Assembly: GCA_965234335.1 (NCBI GenBank) | Contig: OZ248457.1 | Coordinates: 221,634-285,633, forward strand | DNA length: 64,000 nucleotides | Origin: Leadbetterella lacustris | GTDB taxonomy: Bacteria > Bacteroidota > Bacteroidia > Cytophagales > Spirosomataceae | Direction of reading: 5' to 3' | Shown here: positions 53,226 to 61,661 of the stretch, in pieces | Position numbering within the stretch: position 1 is the stretch's first letter | Layout of the letters: each line of letters begins with the position of its first letter | Translations under genes and position numbers: made by a program | The notes under the pieces: model-generated | The model's input: only the letters and a program-made list of their open reading frames with translations | What the model was told of the DNA's origin: nothing | Database searches by the model: none

Positions 53226-55001
53226 ATGAAGTTTTTATCTTCAATCCTCATTGTTTTAATACCTATTATGAGTTTTGCCCAAAATCAAACCAAAAATTCG
53301 GATAAAATAGCCGTATATCAGATTTTCACCAGATTGTTTGCCAACCAAAACACCACAAACAAATTCAACGGAAGCCTCGAAGAGAACGGAACAGCCAAGT
53401 TTAAAGACATAAATTCCAATGCGTTAAAATCTATCAAGGAGTTGGGAATCAGTCATGTGTGGTACACTGGCGTGATTGAGCATGCTAGCATGACCGATTT
53501 TAGCAAATTTGGTATCAAAAAAGACCATCCACAAGTAGTGAAAGGAATCGCGGGCTCGCCTTATGCCGTCAAGGATTATTACGATGTAAATCCGTATTTG
53601 GCTGAAAACGTGGGGAATAGAATGGAGGAATTTGAAGATTTAGTAAAAAGAACACATCAGAATGGCCTAAAAGTCATCATAGATTTTGTTCCAAATCATG
53701 TTTCGAGGGAGTATCAGTCCAACGTAAAACCTAAAGGAATTGCCGATTTTGGAGAAAATGATGACAAAACTAAGGCCTTCCATGCTCAGAACAACTTTTA
53801 TTATCTTCCAAATCAGGAATTTGAAATTCCCGAAGGTATAAATCCTCCAGTTGCTTTCAAAGAAAAATATACAGAATATCCTGCAAAAGCCACTGGTAAC
53901 GATGTTTTTTCGGCCAAACCGAGCATAAACGACTGGTTTGAGACCTTAAAACTTAATTATGGAGTGGATTATCTAAATGGCCGTGCAACACATTTTGAGC
54001 CTACACCTGATACTTGGCTTAAAATGAAGGATATCCTCATTTATTGGACACAAAAAGGTGTTGACGGTTTTCGTTGCGATATGGCTGAAATGGTTCCTGT
54101 GGAGTTTTGGGGGTGGGTAATTCCTGAAATAAAGTTAGTAAACCCGAAAGTAATTTTCATTGCTGAGATTTATAATCCTAATGAATATAGAAACTATCTT
54201 TTCAATGGAAAATTTGATTATCTCTACGACAAAGTCGGTCTTTATGATGCTCTTCGAAGGCTAATTGAGGGGCATGGAAATGCCAATGACATAACAGCTG
54301 TTTGGCAGAAAGAATCAGGGGATTTCTCTAACAGAATGCTGAGATTCCTCGAAAACCACGACGAACAGCGGATTGCATCTGAAGAATTTGGTAAAAATCC
54401 TGTGTCGGCATTGGCAGCCATGATGCTTTCGGCCACCTTACATAAAGGGCCAATCATGCTATATTATGGACAAGAACTAGGGGTAAAGCCCACCCAAGCC
54501 GAAGGTTTTCAAGGCAATGATGGGCGGACTACTATATTTGATTTTTGGGGAGTGATTGAACTACAAAATTGGATCAATAAAGGCAAATTTGACACTAAAA
54601 AACTAAGTAAAGAACAGAAAGCACTTAGGGATTTTTATCAAAAAATATTAAAATTCTCACAAGATAATCCAGCCGTTTCTGATGGGGAATTTCACGATTT
54701 ACAATATCTTAATTTTCATTCGGATGGATATGATTCTTCAAAAATCTATTCATATTTGAGATTTACAAAAGGACAAATATTGCTTTTTGTGTATAACTTC
54801 GATTTAAATGAAGAAACAAATGTCAAAGTTTCTCTTCCTCAAAATGTTCTAGAAAGTGAAGTGGAAAATGTAAATGAAGTAAAACTTAAGCAAGTTTTTG
54901 AAGGAAAAGAAAAGCAAAAAATTGCTATGAATAAGTCCCAAACGGATTTTATAAACCTTAAACCTAACTCATTTAAGATTTTCGAAATTACAAAACCGTA
55001 A
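53226..55001 (+). CDS. Secreted GH13 alpha-amylase family protein
   Basis: A 591-residue GH13 enzyme with signal peptide (FLSSILIVLIPIMSFAQ). Catalytic regions: DFVPNHVSREY (I), DGFRCDMAEMVP with the nucleophile Asp (II), IFIAEIYNP (III) and FLENHDEQRIAS (IV), all complete. It lacks the N-terminal neopullulanase domain of the GH13 across the divergent gap and belongs to a different subfamily. It should be periplasmic or outer-membrane facing. The transporter gene follows after 31 nt. Confidence 0.93.
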   Translation: MKFLSSILIVLIPIMSFAQNQTKNSDKIAVYQIFTRLFANQNTTNKFNGSLEENGTAKFKDINSNALKSIKELGISHVWYTGVIEHASMTDFSKFGIKKDHPQVVKGIAGSPYAVKDYYDVNPYLAENVGNRMEEFEDLVKRTHQNGLKVIIDFVPNHVSREYQSNVKPKGIADFGENDDKTKAFHAQNNFYYLPNQEFEIPEGINPPVAFKEKYTEYPAKATGNDVFSAKPSINDWFETLKLNYGVDYLNGRATHFEPTPDTWLKMKDILIYWTQKGVDGFRCDMAEMVPVEFWGWVIPEIKLVNPKVIFIAEIYNPNEYRNYLFNGKFDYLYDKVGLYDALRRLIEGHGNANDITAVWQKESGDFSNRMLRFLENHDEQRIASEEFGKNPVSALAAMMLSATLHKGPIMLYYGQELGVKPTQAEGFQGNDGRTTIFDFWGVIELQNWINKGKFDTKKLSKEQKALRDFYQKILKFSQDNPAVSDGEFHDLQYLNFHSDGYDSSKIYSYLRFTKGQILLFVYNFDLNEETNVKVSLPQNVLESEVENVNEVKLKQVFEGKEKQKIAMNKSQTDFINLKPNSFKIFEITKP

Positions 55002-55032
55002 ACAAGATATAAACTTTAACCTTAAATAAAAA

Positions 55033-56400
55033 ATGGCTTCTTCAGAATCGATTTCAAAAAATAAAAGTTCGAAAAAACCGAACTTGTCGACTGCATCTAT
55101 CTGGAACATGAGTCTCGGATTTCTGGGTATTCAGATGGGCTTTGCTCTTCAAAATGGAAACGCCAGTAGGATTCTCTTGAATTTCGGGGCAGATGTTCAC
55201 CAGCTGTCTTGGTTTTGGATTGTTGCCCCACTTACGGGCATGATTGTTCAGCCTATAATAGGAAAAATGAGTGATAATACTTGGACGCGATTAGGTAGGC
55301 GAAGGCCATTCTTCCTGGTTGGAGCTATATTGGCGGCATTAGGTTTATTTTTAATGCCAAATGCTGGAAGTTTTACCAAATACTTACCAGCTCTTTGGGT
55401 AGGTGCAGGTTTCTTGATGATTATGGACGCTTCATTTAATGTAGCCATGGAGCCTTTCAGGGCTTTGGTGGCAGACAAACTCAATTCATCCCAAAGAACT
55501 AAGGGTTATGCCATACAAACAGCTCTTATAGGCATTGGTGCGGTGCTAGGTTCTTGGTTACCATATATCTTAACGAATTGGCTTGGATTTGATGCTCCAG
55601 CACCTGAAGGTGAAGTACCTTCCAATGTAATTTGGTCATTTATCATTGGTGGGCTCGTTCTTTTGGGAGCCATCATCTGGACCATCAGTACTACTTCGGA
55701 ATATTCAGCAGAGGAACTTAAGAGTTTCGAGGAGGAGGAAGAAGGTCATAAATCTTCTAACATTTTGGCCGATATTATTGCGATGCCCAAAACTATGCTT
55801 CAGCTGGGTGTAGTTCAATTTTTCTCGTGGTTTGGCTTATTCAGTATGTGGGTTTACACCACATCAGCAGTTGCTCAGCACATTTATGGCCTACCAGAAT
55901 CTGACCACTCTTCAGTAATGTTTAATAAAGCTGGCGACTGGGTAGGCATTATTTTCGGGGTTTACAATGCCGTTAGTGCTATTTTTGCATTTATTCTGCC
56001 AAGTATTGCTAAAAAATATGGAAGAAAAAAGACGCATGCTTTTTCATTAATGGCTGGAGCGGTTGGTTTGATTTCAATTTACTTTGCTCCTAATGAAAAC
56101 TTCCTTTTACTGTCAATGATAGGTGTCGGAATAGCTTGGGGAAGTATATTAGCCATGCCTTATGCTATTCTGGGAGGAGCTTTACCAGGCCATAAAATTG
56201 GCGTTTATATGGGCATTTTCAACCTTTTTATTACTATACCTCAAATCTTAAATGCAATAATTGGTGGACTATTAGTAAAATACATCTTTGATGGTCAAGC
56301 CATATTTGCCTTAATTCTTGGGGGAATCTGTTTCATAGTTGCAGCAATAAGTGTTAATTTTGTGGAAGATAAAGACGAAATTGTCAAATCAGCTTCATGA
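55033..56400 (+). CDS. MFS sugar transporter (GPH/SLC45-like), probable maltose uptake
   Basis: A 455-residue protein with 12 helices. Markers of the SLC45-like sugar:cation symporters are GFLGIQMGFALQNGNASRIL at helix 1 and the loop WTRLGRRRPFFLVG between helices 2 and 3. Bacteroidota relatives are found in maltose operons. It follows the GH13 gene and precedes, by a 4-nt overlap, the SGNH gene. Maltose or maltodextrin import is inferred from context. Confidence 0.9.
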   Translation: MASSESISKNKSSKKPNLSTASIWNMSLGFLGIQMGFALQNGNASRILLNFGADVHQLSWFWIVAPLTGMIVQPIIGKMSDNTWTRLGRRRPFFLVGAILAALGLFLMPNAGSFTKYLPALWVGAGFLMIMDASFNVAMEPFRALVADKLNSSQRTKGYAIQTALIGIGAVLGSWLPYILTNWLGFDAPAPEGEVPSNVIWSFIIGGLVLLGAIIWTISTTSEYSAEELKSFEEEEEGHKSSNILADIIAMPKTMLQLGVVQFFSWFGLFSMWVYTTSAVAQHIYGLPESDHSSVMFNKAGDWVGIIFGVYNAVSAIFAFILPSIAKKYGRKKTHAFSLMAGAVGLISIYFAPNENFLLLSMIGVGIAWGSILAMPYAILGGALPGHKIGVYMGIFNLFITIPQILNAIIGGLLVKYIFDGQAIFALILGGICFIVAAISVNFVEDKDEIVKSAS

Positions 56401-57599
56401 CCAAATCACAGAAAAACCTTATAGGATTGTTATTTTCATTTCTCCTCTTTGCAATAATTGTATTCAGGGCGGAATTACTCAGTTTCCCTAATAGGCCAAG
56501 AATCAATGCCTTTATGCAGGATTATTTCTCCGTTTGGGGGATATCTTTATCTATTTTGCTATTTGGTTATTTCTTGGCCAAAACATTTAAAACCAAATGG
56601 TGGCTTTTTATTGTAATCTTGATGTTTTGGGAGTTCACGTATTTGGTAATATTTAATTTTGGACCAAAATTTCTTCCAGAAAGTATAAAAGGCAAAGGTT
56701 TTTTTGGACATTTCAAAAGAGTTTCTCTAGCTAATAGACCATTAATTCAGTTCGAGGATGCCTGTGCGAGATATGATTCCACCTTATTTTATACCTTAAA
56801 ACCGGGTAAAGCGAGCTTTTCGAGTTATGAATTTGAGAATCAATACTTAATCAATTCCGCCGGATTTAGAGATATTGAAACAGATTTACATCATCCAGAG
56901 GTTTTGTTTTTAGGTGATTCATTTACGATGGGTTGGGGTATAGATCAGGAGAAAACTTTCGCTCAAGTATTCGAAAATCAGACGAAGCTAAAAACTCTAA
57001 ATTCTGGAATTTCTTCTTATGGAACTGCGAGAGAATATTTTAATTTTAAAAAAGTAAGCCCCGATTCACTCAAACTTATCGTGATCCAATTTCATGATAC
57101 AGACCTAGAAGAGAATAATTACTGGATAAAAAATAAAAAACTCGGCGATAAAACCGTTGTGGAATTCGAATCACAAATAAGAAATAATAACAGAGTCAAA
57201 AAATATTTTCTATTCAAACACTTAAAAGCCGCCTTGATTGGTTTTGTCACACCAAGTCCGAAATTAGATCCGAACACAAAAAGTGATGGCCTAGGAACAG
57301 AATTTGAAAAATTCCCAAGCTATTCAAAGGACTTTTTTGAAATCGTTAATCAAATAAGAAATAGCTATTCAGGTCCTATCATTTTTACTTATTCTGGTAG
57401 TTTTTATACAGAACCCAAGGTTGTTCAGGCTTTTGAGAAATACGCCTCGGATAACAAAATTAAGAACGTATACTTTGTGAATATGGGCGGGAAACTTAGT
57501 ATAGAAGATTATTATTTTCTTGACGACCACATTAATGCAAAAGGGCATGAAAAAATTGCTACTGAACTTCTTAAAAAATGGATTACTATTAAAAAATAG
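56397..57599 (+). CDS. SGNH/GDSL hydrolase-like membrane protein
   Basis: A 400-residue protein with two to three N-terminal hydrophobic segments (about residues 8-27, 46-63 and 68-90) and a C-terminal SGNH domain: EVLFLGDSFTMGWGID (Ser block), TLNSGISSYG (Gly) and FLDDHINAKGHEKIA (Asp-His). An Asn block is not obvious. It overlaps the transporter gene by 4 nt (ATGA), so it is translationally coupled to the maltose plus arm, although its function there is unclear. It converges with the GT-C gene with an 11-nt overlap. Confidence 0.8.
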   Translation: MTKSQKNLIGLLFSFLLFAIIVFRAELLSFPNRPRINAFMQDYFSVWGISLSILLFGYFLAKTFKTKWWLFIVILMFWEFTYLVIFNFGPKFLPESIKGKGFFGHFKRVSLANRPLIQFEDACARYDSTLFYTLKPGKASFSSYEFENQYLINSAGFRDIETDLHHPEVLFLGDSFTMGWGIDQEKTFAQVFENQTKLKTLNSGISSYGTAREYFNFKKVSPDSLKLIVIQFHDTDLEENNYWIKNKKLGDKTVVEFESQIRNNNRVKKYFLFKHLKAALIGFVTPSPKLDPNTKSDGLGTEFEKFPSYSKDFFEIVNQIRNSYSGPIIFTYSGSFYTEPKVVQAFEKYASDNKIKNVYFVNMGGKLSIEDYYFLDDHINAKGHEKIATELLKKWITIKK

Positions 57600-58890
57600 C
57601 AGTTTTCTTGAAGAATTTATGGGCTTCGATATAGAAAAACCAAATTACTGGAATGTATTCGAAAAGAAGAAAAAGTGGTTTTTCTGAAAATTGACTTCCT
57701 GCATAGGCAGAATAGCTGAATATAATACAGTAAGACCAAATCCAGATAGATTTGGCATTTAGAAAAACACCAAAAAATATCATGGAAGTGAGATACCATG
57801 GATGGATGGTGGTAGAAAGAAGAAAATAGACCATCAAAACCATAAATTGATTTTGAAGAAAATATTTACTCCTAAATGTCAAATAAAGTATAATAAAAGC
57901 TGTAACAAAAGGTGAAATTTTCCCGATAATTCCGATAAGATTATACCCACTTACCCAAAAGCCAATTTCTCTCAATACATAATAAATACTTGCATTGAAT
58001 TCAAAATTAGTAAACCACAAGCCTACTGTTTTTGAATAATTAGCCATTAAATTTTTATCGAAGAAAGGTAAAAAAGCGGCCAAACATATTGCTCCAATAA
58101 AAAAATAAAATATCATTAGATTACGAAGAGACAACTTTTTAATGAAAAAAGGCAACAAAATTAGAGGTAGTAGTTTGGTCAGAATTGCCAATGCTATAAA
58201 AACTGCAGACCCAAAATATTTAGACTTGTAGAAAAAATAAAAGCCCAAACAGACAAAAAACATCATCACTCCTTCAAAATGAAGATTACCAGTGAGTTCA
58301 ATGATTACCAGAGGATTTAAGAAATAGTAATGAATCTTTTCCTTTTCTAAATTTAAAAACTCCAGAATTTTTCTGCCAAAAATAAAAATACCAATATCCG
58401 CAAGAACGATTAATATCCGTAACACTAAAACATTGCCTAGCAAGTTTTTTGGTGATAAAAAAGCCCCAATTGCAAAAATAAGCTGATTCAAAGGGGGATA
58501 ATTGCTGTAGTTATGAGCACTCAAATCTCCCATTTTTGATATCAAAAACTGCCCATCAAAGACCCTATCGACAATATCAACTGGAATAAACAAGTATGGA
58601 TTTAGATCGGAAACCATTAATCTGCCATCCCAAATGAAACGATAAAAATCCTGCGACAGATTTGGTATTTGAAAGATAAGAATCGCCCTAAACAACAGTC
58701 CGAGAGCGAATTTGTGTTTAAAATCAGAAGAAATAAAAAAAATGTAGCCACCGAAAAGTCCCGAATAAAGTGCCAAGAGAAGATTAAAATTTGACCTTTC
58801 TAAATGATATGCAAATACATAATAAACAATGCAACAAGCTACAGAAATGATTAATAACAAAAGATTTGATATTTTCCAGAACTTATTCAT
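57589..58890 (-). CDS. GT-C fold membrane glycosyltransferase (mannosyltransferase-like)
   Basis: A 433-residue polytopic protein with about 11-12 helices. The periplasmic loop after the second or third helix contains DFYRFIWDGRLMVSDLNPY, typical of polyprenyl-phosphate-sugar-dependent GT-C enzymes (DUF2029/GT87 or PIG-M types), with SNYPPLNQLIF following. It would use a lipid-phosphate sugar made by the coupled GT2. Last of three coupled genes; its start overlaps the stop of the preceding gene by 8 nt. Confidence 0.8.
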   Translation of the reverse strand: MNKFWKISNLLLLIISVACCIVYYVFAYHLERSNFNLLLALYSGLFGGYIFFISSDFKHKFALGLLFRAILIFQIPNLSQDFYRFIWDGRLMVSDLNPYLFIPVDIVDRVFDGQFLISKMGDLSAHNYSNYPPLNQLIFAIGAFLSPKNLLGNVLVLRILIVLADIGIFIFGRKILEFLNLEKEKIHYYFLNPLVIIELTGNLHFEGVMMFFVCLGFYFFYKSKYFGSAVFIALAILTKLLPLILLPFFIKKLSLRNLMIFYFFIGAICLAAFLPFFDKNLMANYSKTVGLWFTNFEFNASIYYVLREIGFWVSGYNLIGIIGKISPFVTAFIILYLTFRSKYFLQNQFMVLMVYFLLSTTIHPWYLTSMIFFGVFLNAKSIWIWSYCIIFSYSAYAGSQFSEKPLFLLFEYIPVIWFFYIEAHKFFKKTAIF

Positions 58891-60328
58891 CGAAGGACTT
58901 GATTACTACAATGCTATAACCCAAAACCAAAAGAGCGTGAAATGGCATGTAATCAAAATGTTGATTTTTGAAGGCCAAAAATATCCCAAAAGAAAAGTAT
59001 GTCATCAATAAAATCTCAATAAACAGACTTATTGTTAGTTTTTTGCCCAAATATTGATTTTCCTTCCAAGTATCTTTATTTGAAATAATGTTGAACTTTG
59101 GGGTACGGATAAAGTCTGACTTAATACCAAAATATCCTTCTAAAACTGCCGTAGCATTGTGAAAAGTTAAGCCCAATATAACCGGGAAAAATACCAAATA
59201 TTGAAATACAAACTTATGAAAATCCTTAAATTGGGAACTTTGAGCCTTCCTGAAACTCATGTAGAAAACAAAAAATAGGATAATTACTGTATATTTCAAG
59301 CCCGTTCCAAAAATAAGAAGTGCATCAAAGTTGGTTTCTTGAATAAACACCAATGGTACGCTCAAAATCGACATCAAAAATACCCACACAAACACCGAAC
59401 TATTCAACAAATGTGCATATCCTTGTATTTTATGACTTAGCGGTATAGTTTTGCTTTTAAGAACTTTCCAACCGAATTTACCAAAGTTTTCGGCACCGCC
59501 TTTATTCCATCTAAACTGTTGTGAGCGTATGGCAGACATCACCACTGGCAACTCGGAAGGGGTTTCGACATCTTCCAAATATACAAATTCCCAGTTTTTC
59601 ATCTGAGCCCTATAACTCAAATCCAAGTCCTCTGTTAGGGTATCTCCTTGCCAATTTCCCGCATCTAAAATGCATTCTTTTCTCCAAATACCTGCCGTTC
59701 CATTGAAGTTAATAAAATGGTGTTTCTGATTTCTTCCGACCTGTTCTATGGTAAAATGGTAATCTAAAGCCATAGCCAAAACCTTCGTCAAAATTCCATA
59801 GTTTCGGTTGATGTGTTTCCAGCGGGTTTGTACTACTCCTACCTCAGAATTTGTAAAATAGTGTATCGTTTTGCTTAGCCAATCGGACGCAGGTAAAAAG
59901 TCTGCATCAAAAATAGCAATAAAATCACCTTTGGCTGTTTCCAATCCATTTTTTAAGGCTCCAGCCTTGAAGTTTGAACGATTGCTTCTGTGAATCAGCT
60001 CGATATCCACACCTTTTTGCTGAAGAGTGGAAACCAATTTCCTTGAAATTTCTAAACTTTCATCTGTGGAATCGTCCAAAACCTGAATTTGAAGATTTGG
60101 GTATTCCATTTTCGAAATATTATCCAAAAGCCGCTCAACTACATATTTCTCATTGAAAATGGGTAACTGAATGGTAACAAAAGGAAGATGCTCAAAAGTT
60201 GCTAAAGGATTTGGTTCTCTTTTTTTTATATAATTTAGGAAAAGAAAAAACTGCGAAATACTGTACAGCAATACCAAAAAGGCTGCTAGTGCGTATAAAA
60301 TGACAGTGATATTTGATAAAAAAATCAT
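58883..60328 (-). CDS. Processive-type GT2 glycosyltransferase with membrane segments
   Basis: A 481-residue GT2 protein: one or two N-terminal helices, a GT-A domain with VTIQLPIFNEKYVVERLLDN, FDADFLPASDW (DxD), GDTLTEDLDLSYRAQMK (TED) and QQFRWNKGG (the Q(Q/R)xRW motif), then about four C-terminal helices. This is the arrangement of cellulose-synthase-like/beta-glycan synthases such as CslA-type glucomannan synthases. The sugar is unknown. Middle gene of the coupled trio (start overlaps the upstream stop as ATGA). Confidence 0.9.
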   Translation of the reverse strand: MIFLSNITVILYALAAFLVLLYSISQFFLFLNYIKKREPNPLATFEHLPFVTIQLPIFNEKYVVERLLDNISKMEYPNLQIQVLDDSTDESLEISRKLVSTLQQKGVDIELIHRSNRSNFKAGALKNGLETAKGDFIAIFDADFLPASDWLSKTIHYFTNSEVGVVQTRWKHINRNYGILTKVLAMALDYHFTIEQVGRNQKHHFINFNGTAGIWRKECILDAGNWQGDTLTEDLDLSYRAQMKNWEFVYLEDVETPSELPVVMSAIRSQQFRWNKGGAENFGKFGWKVLKSKTIPLSHKIQGYAHLLNSSVFVWVFLMSILSVPLVFIQETNFDALLIFGTGLKYTVIILFFVFYMSFRKAQSSQFKDFHKFVFQYLVFFPVILGLTFHNATAVLEGYFGIKSDFIRTPKFNIISNKDTWKENQYLGKKLTISLFIEILLMTYFSFGIFLAFKNQHFDYMPFHALLVLGYSIVVIKSFDE

Positions 60329-61017
60329 TTAAAACTATATTTAAAAATCCAGCCCAAAATCTTAAACCCGGCCATTACTGTTCCTTTTATTGTTCCTGAA
60401 ACCTTACTTACTCCAATTCTTTGACGATAACGCACAGGTACTTCTACGTACGAAAAATTTTGCTTTAAGGCCTTTAGTTGCATCTCTACTGTCCAACCAT
60501 ACGTTTTGTCTTCCATTTTCAATTCCAAGAGTTTCTGGTATTTTATGGCTCTGAAAGGCCCTAAATCTGTAAATTTTGCATCAAAGAATAGTTTCATCAA
60601 AAAAGTAGCCAACCAATTGCCAAAAACTTGCTGTGGGGTCATAGAATTGGGTAAACGTAAATTTGCCACCCTCGCTCCTATTACTATATCCATTTCATTT
60701 TCGACTATTGGCCTGATCAATATCAAAAGTTCCTCCGGGTAATCTGAATAATCCCCATCTAAAAAAACCACAATATCGGTATCTGTAGCTGTTTTGGCAA
60801 TGTGGTCCAGTCCTAACAAACAGGCGTAACCGTAGCCCTTCTGATTTTCCCTAAGCACTGTAGCCCCAGCTTTTTTCGCCACCAATTCAGTATTATCCGA
60901 CGAATTATTGCTTACCACGATAATCTCACTAACTATTTCCGGAATTTCGGCAATTACCTTTCCGATAGATTCTTGCTCGTTATAGGCCGGAATGATTACT
61001 CTTATTTTTGGGGCCAT
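60325..61017 (-). CDS. GT2 glycosyltransferase (dolichol-phosphate mannose synthase-like)
   Basis: A 230-residue soluble GT-A protein: VIIPAYNEQESIGKVIAEIP at the start, VVSNNSSDNTELVAKKAGAT and FLDGDYSDYPEELL (DxD-like). DPM1-like size, with an amphipathic C-terminus (KGTVMAGFKILGWIFKYSFK) instead of transmembrane helices. It probably transfers a sugar to polyprenyl phosphate, giving the donor for the GT-C protein. First gene of the coupled trio. Confidence 0.88.
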   Translation of the reverse strand: MAPKIRVIIPAYNEQESIGKVIAEIPEIVSEIIVVSNNSSDNTELVAKKAGATVLRENQKGYGYACLLGLDHIAKTATDTDIVVFLDGDYSDYPEELLILIRPIVENEMDIVIGARVANLRLPNSMTPQQVFGNWLATFLMKLFFDAKFTDLGPFRAIKYQKLLELKMEDKTYGWTVEMQLKALKQNFSYVEVPVRYRQRIGVSKVSGTIKGTVMAGFKILGWIFKYSFK

Positions 61018-61164
61018 ATTTTATGATTGTATGACAAAATTACCCTCGAAAAAGGGTATTTTCAAACTTTACGGAGAATGAATGGAAATTGAATTATTAA
61101 TATTTTTTAAAAATGTAGAAATTTCGAATTCCAAGCCGTAATTTAGCCAAAAAATCAATCTTGA

Positions 61165-61653
61165 ATGGAAAGAAGAAATGTAATAAAATCTTTGGGAATC
61201 GGTCTTTTGGGACTCGGTACGCTACCAAGTTGGGCAAACAATTGGCACTCTGACAGTTTCGAAAATTTAACATTCGCAAATTCCGAAATGTTTATCAAAA
61301 TAGTTGACAGTTTAATACCTGAAACAAATACGCCTGGTGCAAAATCGATTGGAGCTCATTTATATGTAGAAAAAGTTATTGAAGACTGCTATTCTGAGGA
61401 AATTCAAAATGAGGTCAAGCAAACGCTGGAAATCTTGAACAAAGAAGCAGTGGCCAAGCACCAAAAGTCTTTTGAAAAGCTTGACAATCTACAGGCGGTT
61501 GATATCTTGAAAAATAGCACTTCAAATAAAAAGACTGTTGAATTCCTCAAAAACCTGACCATCAGGTCATATACAAGCTCCGAGTATTATTTAACCAATC
61601 ATAAAAACTATCAAATGGCCCCGGCATATTTCCATGGCTGTGTAGAGATTTAA
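61165..61653 (+). CDS. Gluconate 2-dehydrogenase subunit 3 family protein
   Basis: A 162-residue protein with a Tat-type start (MERRNVIKSLGIGLLGLGTL) and a helical domain characteristic of the gluconate-dehydrogenase gamma subunit (TFANSEMFIKIVDSLIPETN ... GAKSIGAHLYVEKVI). These subunits partner a GMC flavoprotein and carry it through the Tat pathway as a complex. It precedes the GMC gene by 8 nt, so they form one functional unit. No cytochrome subunit is encoded here. Confidence 0.9.
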   Translation: MERRNVIKSLGIGLLGLGTLPSWANNWHSDSFENLTFANSEMFIKIVDSLIPETNTPGAKSIGAHLYVEKVIEDCYSEEIQNEVKQTLEILNKEAVAKHQKSFEKLDNLQAVDILKNSTSNKKTVEFLKNLTIRSYTSSEYYLTNHKNYQMAPAYFHGCVEI

Positions 61654-61661
61654 TCAGAATT

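Noticed and set aside
56397..57599. SGNH protein as a maltose-locus enzyme
   Set aside because: Position alone suggests it, but no sugar-related feature supports a role in maltose use; left as unassigned.
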